From: a virus
Strand: one strand, 5' to 3'
Virus record (IMG/VR): IMGVR_UViG_3300035224_000295
Location: 1-22,798 of that record
DNA length: 22,798 nt
Below are positions 16,805 to 22,798 of this stretch, in pieces. Position numbers and translations under genes: made by a program. Under the pieces are notes generated by a model. It did no database searches. It saw nothing but the letters and a program-made list of their open reading frames with translations, and was not told the DNA's origin. Positions within the stretch are counted from its first letter, which is position 1, and each line of letters opens with the position of its first letter.

Positions 16805-19800
16805 AATAAGATGAACTACTGTAAGTAGTGCCACTTGTAATTCCGCTGGTTGTTGCTGTACTTGACGCTGTTACAACATTGCCTGTTGCTTGTATTCTAC
16901 TTGCTGTAATTGCATCAATAACTTGAACGTCATCAACTGACGCACCACTAATAAAAATTTCATCTGCTTCACTACGTATTTCAAACAAACTACCAAACGC
17001 TTGTCCTGTTTGTTTTGGAACAATAATCAAACTTACTAAGTCTGGGCTAACAGCATTCATTACAAATGTGCTTAATTCTGTAAAGTAAAAAGTATCACCA
17101 AAGTCCCAGTTCTCTAATGCAAAGAATTGATTAACTGCATTAATAACTTTTGATTTAATATCATTATCGTTAACAACTTGCTCTGGGTTTTTTACAATCT
17201 TAAATGTTGCCTGCATATTAGTTTCTGATTTATCTCCAAACAGTACTTTATACTTAACTGGATGATAAATTAGTTCATCACTAATTGACTTAATTTTATT
17301 AATTTCAGCACCGTAACTATTAAACAAATTATCACTACTTGGTGGTAACGGTAAAGATGCTGTTACACCAGTTAGATATTGTCTAAAGTTTGTGTCGTAT
17401 GTTTTTGTTAACAAGTAACAATCATTAATGTTAGAACTGCTTGGATCAATACGAGCATCATCATCTGCTGTATGCACATAATGGAACTTTAGTTTATCTC
17501 TACCTGTAAACGCTTTATAATCCGTTGTTTGTGTTAATAACAATGTAGTTGCATCATACTTTTTAAACACATCTGTTTTTACAACATAAAATACTTTTCC
17601 TGTTGGCATGCCTGACGTTTGAATAAAACTGTCATTAGTAACAACTGTAATTTTTTCAACTTCATTATCGACATATTTAAAATCTTCAATATTATCTGAA
17701 GTTATATATTTCTTTAGGAAAACAAATTTTGAATTAATGTTAGTTTCAGGAGCAATTAATACGTTAAACGTATCTGGGTCGTCAACAACTGAATCGTCAT
17801 CTCTATCAAAGAACCCAACTTCAACTTTTTTACTATCAATATATCCTTCAGGATCTCTATATTCTTTTGTAATTTGCCAAGGATAATCAATGGTAAACGG
17901 TGTAATAGCATCTGGAACTGTGTTAATTGATAATACTTCAATTCTATCTTTAACAATTTGTCCTGTTTTGTTATCGTAAATTTTTTGTTCGCTGTCGTAA
18001 AAGAATTTAATTTCTTGATTACTTTCAAACACATACCTTAAGCCTCTGTAACTAACAGTATACTGAGCTCCGTCTGTTTCAAATAATAACAACCAACTTG
18101 CATCTAATTGCTGATTAGTAATATCACCTGTTTTACCTGTAGTAAAGTTACTTGTGATGTCTAAGTTATTTTCTGTAATTAAACGCCATTGTCTTAAATT
18201 AGTATCGTATCTTAAACCAAATGTTTTGTATGCAAAAATTTGATCGATAATTTGTGTTTTAACATCAAGAACCAATGCTTTACTAAACTTTGGTCTAATT
18301 TCTGAAAGTACTGCACCTGTTGGTATTACATCATTAAATGCAATTGGTCCACTACCGTCAGTATTATCAGTTCTGCCGTCAGTGACTACAGATATAACTT
18401 TAGTCCAAACATATGTTTTTGTTCCTGCTGGTAAAATATTTCCTGTTCCAAGTGTACCATCTTTAGCAAAATACTGTCCTACTGGTGCAACAAATTTAAT
18501 TAAACTTCCTGGTTCAACAAAACGCAATCCACTACCTGTAAATGTTCCAACTTGATACGTTGAACTAACTGAATCTACAAACTTACCTGTGCTGTAGTTT
18601 GTAGAGGTTGACGACTGTGACCAACTTGCTTGTAAGTCAGAAACTAAAACTTTTGGAAACTTATCTAAGTAATAATTAATAACTGATGTTTTTGACAGTA
18701 TTGGAGTAATTGTATTTTCAATAGTACCTTCAACATCTGTTCTAGTACTAAACGTAAACGACTCTTTACTATCTGTTAATTCTTTGTATAGCAATCCGTC
18801 TGTACCAAACAAACTAGTATTTGAATACTTTCCTGTTGCATCAAGTAAATCATAATATCTACTAATACCACTTGCTGTTCTATTAACAGTTTTTACTTTA
18901 ATAATTTCTTGACTAACTCCTAATGGTGCTACTTGGTAGTCTTCACCAGTTACCATTCTATTTTGTGTATAGTATGTTGCAGGAGCGTTTGCTTTAATAC
19001 TTGCATTTGATTCGCTTCTACTTGAGTTGTCAACTGTATACTTTAAAGAAAATACTAAGTTTAATACTTCGGCATTACCTGCTTTAGATGTATAAGGAAC
19101 TGTTACAGAAATATTTGTTAAATCTTTAGGAACAACATTAAACGTGTCATTTGCACTAGTTCTAAAAAATGCTTTAAATTGTCCTTTAGGAAGATTACCA
19201 AATGTTCCGTCACTAAAGATCATATCAATTGAATCTTGTACTTTAGTTAATACAGCATAAATGTTTCTTTGATTTTTTCTTGTACTGTTATAAACAATAT
19301 TGTTGCCTTCAACTGCATCAACCTTTGTCCATAGCTGATCCTCAGCACCAATTGAATTTAATTTGTAAAGCCAAACATCTTCATTGTTAACATTAGTTGC
19401 GTCAATACTTACTGTTTGGTTAGTACTTGGTGTATCAACATTAAATATTCCGCTGTCAAGTGTACCTTGACGGAAGTGTGCAAAAAATCCTGAGTTCGTT
19501 GAACCTGGTCCTCTACCATCATCTCTATAAAGAAATCCTAAACTGTTTCCTGGAAGCGGTGCTTCTTCTGCAATAATACCATTACTAACATCAGTACTAA
19601 CAATTTGGAACTGTAAACTTCTTCCATCAACATTTTTACTAAAAGTATAAACTGGAACATCAGTGTTTGATGCGTTAAATCTATACTGGTCTGTTGGAAC
19701 ACCTTCTACTTTATCTTTTTTAATTGGTTTTCCGTATTGCGAATTACTAGGCAATGCGGCATTAAGTACTCTTTCAAACTGTTCTCTCCAATTACTGTTA

Positions 19801-20243
19801 CTAGGATCATTCCACATAACTCCTTGGTTAGAAAGATTTGTACCATTACTATCTAATATGTCTTCTGAAGTTGAAGCACTTTCCATTTTAAGCAATCCGT
19901 TAGCTGGTTTATTACGCTTTGGATTGTAGGAAAGTAAACGTGCTAAACGTAGAACACTTTCTCTACGTGATGCAAGTTCTAAAAAGTTTTCTCTAGCATT
20001 TAAGTCAACACGGAAAGCAATATTTTGACCTAGGAAAGCAATAAGATCAATTAGTGCCAAGTATTCACTTGATTCAATGTAGTCGTTAAAATCTTCTGGA
20101 TAATTTTGACGTATATAGTTAATCATTGTTCGACGTAAGTTGTCGAAATCGTATGATTTAAATTCAGCATTACGGAAAGATTGGTATACTTTAGCCCAAT
20201 CTTCTGCTATTAATAATCTATTCTGTCTATCTGTTGCCGCCAT
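16803..20243 (-). CDS. 6: gp6-like baseplate wedge subunit, enlarged
   Basis: This 1146-aa protein resembles the T4 gp6/baseplate J family, which forms the inner ring of wedges around the hub and triggers sheath contraction. The N-terminal about 110 residues are helical, with the family-like pattern YIRQNYPEDFNDYIESSEYLALIDL and a RRESVLRLARLLSYNPKRN helix. A central segment near residue 428 (MVTGEDYQVAPLG, then NRTASGISRYYDLLDATGKYS) and a C-terminal segment near 1044-1058 (ENWDFGDTFYFTEL, followed by SLIIVPKQTG) are the patterns I associate with gp6 of marine T4-like phages. T4 gp6 is 660 aa, so there are several hundred extra residues, apparently beta-rich inserts in the middle (about 520-1000). 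The extreme C-terminus is a Ser/Thr-rich low-complexity tail. The stop codon overlaps the Shine-Dalgarno of the giant gene. Confidence 0.9.
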   Translation of the reverse strand: MAATDRQNRLLIAEDWAKVYQSFRNAEFKSYDFDNLRRTMINYIRQNYPEDFNDYIESSEYLALIDLIAFLGQNIAFRVDLNARENFLELASRRESVLRLARLLSYNPKRNKPANGLLKMESASTSEDILDSNGTNLSNQGVMWNDPSNSNWREQFERVLNAALPSNSQYGKPIKKDKVEGVPTDQYRFNASNTDVPVYTFSKNVDGRSLQFQIVSTDVSNGIIAEEAPLPGNSLGFLYRDDGRGPGSTNSGFFAHFRQGTLDSGIFNVDTPSTNQTVSIDATNVNNEDVWLYKLNSIGAEDQLWTKVDAVEGNNIVYNSTRKNQRNIYAVLTKVQDSIDMIFSDGTFGNLPKGQFKAFFRTSANDTFNVVPKDLTNISVTVPYTSKAGNAEVLNLVFSLKYTVDNSSRSESNASIKANAPATYYTQNRMVTGEDYQVAPLGVSQEIIKVKTVNRTASGISRYYDLLDATGKYSNTSLFGTDGLLYKELTDSKESFTFSTRTDVEGTIENTITPILSKTSVINYYLDKFPKVLVSDLQASWSQSSTSTNYSTGKFVDSVSSTYQVGTFTGSGLRFVEPGSLIKFVAPVGQYFAKDGTLGTGNILPAGTKTYVWTKVISVVTDGRTDNTDGSGPIAFNDVIPTGAVLSEIRPKFSKALVLDVKTQIIDQIFAYKTFGLRYDTNLRQWRLITENNLDITSNFTTGKTGDITNQQLDASWLLLFETDGAQYTVSYRGLRYVFESNQEIKFFYDSEQKIYDNKTGQIVKDRIEVLSINTVPDAITPFTIDYPWQITKEYRDPEGYIDSKKVEVGFFDRDDDSVVDDPDTFNVLIAPETNINSKFVFLKKYITSDNIEDFKYVDNEVEKITVVTNDSFIQTSGMPTGKVFYVVKTDVFKKYDATTLLLTQTTDYKAFTGRDKLKFHYVHTADDDARIDPSSSNINDCYLLTKTYDTNFRQYLTGVTASLPLPPSSDNLFNSYGAEINKIKSISDELIYHPVKYKVLFGDKSETNMQATFKIVKNPEQVVNDNDIKSKVINAVNQFFALENWDFGDTFYFTELSTFVMNAVSPDLVSLIIVPKQTGQAFGSLFEIRSEADEIFISGASVDDVQVIDAITASRIQATGNVVTASSTATTSGITSGTTYSSSSY

Positions 20244-20250
20244 TTATTTG

Positions 20251-20258
20251 CTTTCCTT
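20251..20258 (-). promoter_or_regulatory. Ribosome binding site of gp6
   Basis: The coding strand reads AAGGAAAG, ending 7 nt before the ATG at 20243. This is good spacing and supports MAATDRQ as the true start. Confidence 0.6.
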
Positions 20259-20281
20259 AGTGTAATACTATTTAGTGTAAT
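20257..20281. repeat. 10-bp direct repeat in the gp25-gp6 gap
   Basis: TTAGTGTAAT occurs at 20257-20266 and again at 20272-20281 on the plus strand, a period of 15 bp. On the minus (coding) strand this reads ATTACACTAA-ATAGT-ATTACACTAA, just upstream of the gp6 Shine-Dalgarno. This 53-bp gap is the longest non-coding stretch in the window. It could be a regulatory site or chance in AT-rich DNA. Confidence 0.6.
20269..20276 (-). promoter_or_regulatory. Possible phage late-promoter -10 element upstream of gp6 (weak)
   Basis: The coding strand reads ACTAAATA, two mismatches from the T4 late element TATAAATA. It lies 26-33 nt before the gp6 ATG in the longest intergenic gap, between the two copies of the direct repeat and partly inside one. 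T4 late promoters need no -35 box, so the octamer is the only testable signal. The match is weak and the DNA is AT-rich. Confidence 0.25.
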
Positions 20282-20296
20282 CTGTTAAGTGTGTAC

Positions 20297-20734
20297 TTAA
20301 TTCATTCCCGAGTTTTCGTCAAACGTTAAACGCATTTTTTCGCTAATATTATACGGCAAATATGTTAAGTCGCAGTCTATAATAATACCACTTTCATATG
20401 TGTCAATAATAACTGCATTTGCAGTAACTCTTGGGTCTGAATTTACAATTCTTTTAACATTCTCAGCTATTGCTTCTTCCATTGACGGAGTCATTGGTTC
20501 AAATATTGCGTCCCAAATAATTGTTCCAAATTCAGGATTCATTAATTTTTCGCCTTGTCTAATATGGAAGTGATTAAGCAAGTCTTGTTTAATTAAACCA
20601 ATGTCATATAACGTTTTACTAACGTTTTCTGGATTAACTGTACTAAGACCTTTGTAAGCACGATTTGTTGATGTTGGATTACTTGGTGTATTGTTACTGT
20701 TAACTTCGATGTTTTTATATAATTCGCTTGCCAT
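20297..20734 (-). CDS. 25: gp25-like baseplate wedge / sheath initiator protein
   Basis: This 145-aa protein matches the gp25/TssE family in length and layout. In T4, gp25 bridges the inner baseplate wedges and nucleates sheath assembly. Visible family features are a middle segment IRQGEKLMNPEFGTIIWDAIFEPMTP (about residues 58-83), which parallels the RPFDPEFG...LFENMTP region of T4 gp25, and a helix followed by SDPRV. The latter sits where T4 and TssE have the conserved EPR motif; here it is D100-P101-R102. The first 30 residues are Asn/Ser/Thr-rich and look like a flexible extension. The start at 20734 has AAGG 11 nt upstream, a rather weak and distant Shine-Dalgarno. The gene sits between gp5 and gp6, as expected for a baseplate core cluster. 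Confidence 0.9.
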   Translation of the reverse strand: MASELYKNIEVNSNNTPSNPTSTNRAYKGLSTVNPENVSKTLYDIGLIKQDLLNHFHIRQGEKLMNPEFGTIIWDAIFEPMTPSMEEAIAENVKRIVNSDPRVTANAVIIDTYESGIIIDCDLTYLPYNISEKMRLTFDENSGMN

Positions 20735-20754
20735 ATCAATATTTACCTTACTTT

Positions 20755-22335
20755 TTATTCGTTAGCTTTACTAGTTTTCTTAAATGTATCAGGAATACTA
20801 GGAGTTGGTTCATCATTTTTAGTTGTAAAATTATTATCCCTATCAGTAGCAACTGGTTTAAATGCTTGAGGGTTTAAATTTTCATGCCATGGCCATGGTT
20901 CGTGCTGTGGCATACGTTGGCTTAACCATCCTAATGATGACGGTCCTGGGTTAACGTGTGTGTTCAATGCACTAACTAATTCAGCTGTTGCGGCTGTCGG
21001 GCCGTTCATGTCAATCTTAGGTGCTGTTTCTGTATGGTTTCCGCCACTGTTTATATCAGTAGTTGTACCTGCTGTAAACTTGTTTGCAGAACCTGTGTTT
21101 AGATCAAAGTTAGTTGCTGTTGTAATTTTACCGTTAGCACCAATTAAAATATTTGTATCAGCGGCAGATTCTATTTGTATTTTGCCTCCTGGCTTTGAAC
21201 TAGCATTGTGATTGTCACTTGCTTTTAAGTATAAATTTGCACCAGCTTCAATAGTAACATTACGATTTGCTGTAAAATTAAAATCATTGCCACTATACAT
21301 ACTAATACTATCTTCAGCATAAATGTCAATCTTACCATCGCTTGTCATTTCAAGCCAAGCAGTACCTCTAGCATTAGATATGTAGATTAAATCTTCTGTG
21401 TTATGTAACAGTATCTGATGACCTGTTCTAGTACGCACACGGAATAATTCGTTGTGTGGTAATTCTCTTCTACCGTCTGTTTCATTTTGCATTACATCAG
21501 CATATTCTGGCGGGCCTTTGTCTGCTGTTGTTTTTCTTAAAAATTTATCATCTCCGTCATCTGCTACAAGAGAAGTGCCGCCAAGTCTTGATTTATAAAC
21601 ATCAACAAATTCTTCGTTAGTACCTATTCTTGATTTTGGAGCTCCTGGGCGTTTATCAACAGGTCCTGGTGTATTAAATCCAAAGACTGCACTTGGTACT
21701 TCACGCCTTGCACTTGACGTTGTGATTCCTCTTGTTTCGTCAAATATTAATCCTGATTCAACTAGTCCGTTTACAAATTCTTTTTGGTGTGGTTTTTCAA
21801 ACTTTGTAGGATCTTGTCCAAGTCCTGTTTCAGTTACTTTATTGTATTCACTAACTGGCAATTTAGCAGGCTTCATTTTTTCGTCAATTAGATCATTTCC
21901 ATCAGCATCAACTTTTTTAGTAAATGACGTTGCGGCATTTCCCGGTACAGAAAAATTCATATACCTATCTTGAACGCAACCTAACCAGTAACACATATTT
22001 GGGTTACCTTCTGCAAAAATTATAAGAACCTGTGTTCCAATATCAGGTGGAATCATCCACATACCGTATGCTTGTTGAGTATCTCTATAACCGTCGTTTG
22101 CTGTTACTCCATTTCTTGGAGTTTGTCCTGTAAACGGTGACAAGTATCTTGCATTGTACATTGATCCGCCAGCAAAGTTTGGGTTACCAGTTGTTGTAGT
22201 TTTTAATAACTGCACTTGTAAAGTACCCATGTACTCTGAATCAATAAAGCTCACTACCTTAGCAAGGTAAGGCCCTGGCATCATCACTGGGGGTGTATTT
22301 TTTGATACTTTATCTAATAAAGGTTGCATTGCCAT
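20755..22335 (-). CDS. 5: gp5-like baseplate central spike protein (OB-fold, no lysozyme domain)
   Basis: This 526-aa protein should form the trimeric spike below the tail tube that pierces the host envelope. Residues about 20-130 form a gp5/VgrG-type OB-fold region (PGPYLAKVVSF..., then IPPDIGTQVLIIFAEGN and a CYWLGCVQD segment). Residues about 130-290 are a linker with the SSARREVPSAVFGFNTPGP segment I associate with marine T4-like gp5. Residues about 294-446 are a repetitive beta-helix: GHQILLHN, then successive short G-K-I-x-I, V-T-I-E and L-Y-L-K strands, as in gp5 C-terminal and VgrG needles. The tail has QHEPWPWHE (about 476-484) and then a polar, probably disordered end. T4 gp5 is 575 aa and carries a lysozyme domain between OB fold and helix; none is visible here. 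The start is MAMQP at 22335, with a strong Shine-Dalgarno. gp25 follows 20 bp downstream. Confidence 0.9.
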   Translation of the reverse strand: MAMQPLLDKVSKNTPPVMMPGPYLAKVVSFIDSEYMGTLQVQLLKTTTTGNPNFAGGSMYNARYLSPFTGQTPRNGVTANDGYRDTQQAYGMWMIPPDIGTQVLIIFAEGNPNMCYWLGCVQDRYMNFSVPGNAATSFTKKVDADGNDLIDEKMKPAKLPVSEYNKVTETGLGQDPTKFEKPHQKEFVNGLVESGLIFDETRGITTSSARREVPSAVFGFNTPGPVDKRPGAPKSRIGTNEEFVDVYKSRLGGTSLVADDGDDKFLRKTTADKGPPEYADVMQNETDGRRELPHNELFRVRTRTGHQILLHNTEDLIYISNARGTAWLEMTSDGKIDIYAEDSISMYSGNDFNFTANRNVTIEAGANLYLKASDNHNASSKPGGKIQIESAADTNILIGANGKITTATNFDLNTGSANKFTAGTTTDINSGGNHTETAPKIDMNGPTAATAELVSALNTHVNPGPSSLGWLSQRMPQHEPWPWHENLNPQAFKPVATDRDNNFTTKNDEPTPSIPDTFKKTSKANE

Positions 22336-22798
22336 TATGTATATGTTCCTCCACCTGGGAAACGATCTTTATAACCGCCACTATAGGATTGCCCGCCGCC
22401 AACATTAGCAGAATCCGGTTCTTTGTCTTTCTTATAATCTAATTCTGTTTGTGTACTCATTCTTAACAATGATAATGTTTGTATAAACTTGCCTTGATTA
22501 AATTCAGACTTAACATATGTTACTTTATATAATCCACTAAATTGTCTAATTGTAACTCCGCCGCCTTCATCTTTAGTTACAGGAAATTCTATTGTGCTTG
22601 ATGTTGGACTATAATCATATGGAGTTTTAAAATTTAACTCTATAAATTGCTGACTACGTACATGATCAATATGTCCATTTTCGTCTGCAAACCAAGTTGC
22701 TCCTTGTGCTGACATATAATTTCCTGTACCACTATCGCTTATGTAATAAGGATCTCCCATTATTTGCAATTCAACTCTTACCAAGTCTAACATACTGT
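22335..22798 (-). CDS. C-terminal fragment of a probable baseplate hub/tail protein (5' end outside window)
   Basis: This is the 3' end of a longer gene. The frame stays open to the window edge (a Ser codon precedes the first Met at 22793), so that Met is probably internal and the true start lies outside. The visible 153 codons include a GDPYYIS stretch near the beginning, a beta-rich middle, and a segment reading GLYKVTYVKSEF..GKFIQTL. Short strands followed by a Y.V..V...F..G.F.Q.L pattern are typical of hub proteins of contractile tails (gp27/VgrG/gpD style), and the position directly upstream of gp5 fits a hub partner. The C-terminus is Gly-rich (GGGQSYSGG, then RFPGGGTYT). Its stop codon shares one base with the gp5 start (TAATG), and the codons for its last glycines carry the gp5 ribosome binding site. 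The hub assignment is inference; another tail protein, such as a tube-associated one, is possible. Confidence 0.55.
   Translation of the reverse strand, partial: SMLDLVRVELQIMGDPYYISDSGTGNYMSAQGATWFADENGHIDHVRSQQFIELNFKTPYDYSPTSSTIEFPVTKDEGGGVTIRQFSGLYKVTYVKSEFNQGKFIQTLSLLRMSTQTELDYKKDKEPDSANVGGGQSYSGGYKDRFPGGGTYT
22348..22352 (-). promoter_or_regulatory. Ribosome binding site of gp5 inside the upstream gene
   Basis: On the minus strand GGAGG lies 12 nt before the ATG at 22335, within the codons for the final Gly-Gly-Thr of the upstream protein. A second in-frame ATG two codons later would be 18 nt away, so the first ATG is preferred. With the TAATG overlap this indicates translational coupling of the hub-type protein and gp5. 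Confidence 0.6.

Noticed and set aside
17756-18034. Minus-strand ORF of 92 aa within gp6
   Set aside because: It is an out-of-frame reading of gp6, Lys/Leu/Thr-rich by composition. The same applies to minus-strand ORFs at 4522-4731 and 9994-10266 in the giant gene.
20244-20296. Rho-independent terminator between gp25 and gp6
   Set aside because: No GC-rich stem followed by a T run can be drawn; the gap is AT-rich with direct rather than inverted repeats.
22791-22793. Met at the start of a complete 152-aa gene
   Set aside because: The frame is open upstream to the window edge, no ribosome binding site can be seen, and the sequence begins mid-fold; it is treated as the tail of a longer protein.
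1-22798. tRNA genes, CRISPR arrays, insertion sequences, attachment sites
   Set aside because: The window is almost fully occupied by six long genes on one strand; no cloverleaf, spaced repeat array or transposase-like sequence was found in the short gaps.

Overview
The window is a tightly packed, AT-rich late structural operon of a T4-like marine myovirus. Every gene I can support lies on the minus strand, so transcription runs from high to low coordinates. The marine T4-like assignment rests on three things. The baseplate order is hub-type protein, gp5, gp25, gp6. The gp5 has no lysozyme domain but has a conserved SSARRE..S.VFG..TPGP linker. Finally, very long, Tyr/Trp/Asn-rich virion proteins follow the baseplate genes. 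A phage of SAR11/Pelagibacter or of a marine picocyanobacterium fits best. I cannot tell which from the sequence, because no host-derived metabolic gene or tRNA is present.

Layout in the direction of transcription: (1) 22798-22335, the C-terminal end of a probable baseplate hub protein, cut by the window edge; (2) 22335-20755, gp5-like central spike/OB-fold hub protein; (3) 20734-20297, gp25-like sheath initiator; (4) 20243-16803, an enlarged gp6-like baseplate wedge protein of 1146 aa; (5) 16789-1958, a single giant ORF of 4943 aa (about 0.54 MDa at 110 Da per residue) covering 65% of the window; (6) 1939-1322, a 205-aa conserved-type virion protein; (7) 1318-1, the N-terminal 439 codons of a long tail-fibre-like protein that runs out of the window. 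Gene gaps are -1, 20, 53, 13, 18 and 3 bp. No stretch over 300 bp lacks a gene, and I saw no tRNA, CRISPR, insertion sequence or clear hairpin terminator.

The first four genes together should build the spike, the inner ring and the wedge of a contractile baseplate. The last three probably build peripheral structures attached to it. The giant protein is the most interesting object. By eye it contains seven FG-GAP-like beta-propeller blades, interrupted by an insert of about 500 residues. It also has four short modules resembling carbohydrate-binding family 5/12, two paired small modules (NPGSGY type and VGD type), and a C-terminal array of beta-rich repeats like those in phage fibres. That architecture suggests a very large multi-domain adhesin or baseplate-rim/fibre scaffold. 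Its virion role is inferred from position and domain style, not demonstrated.
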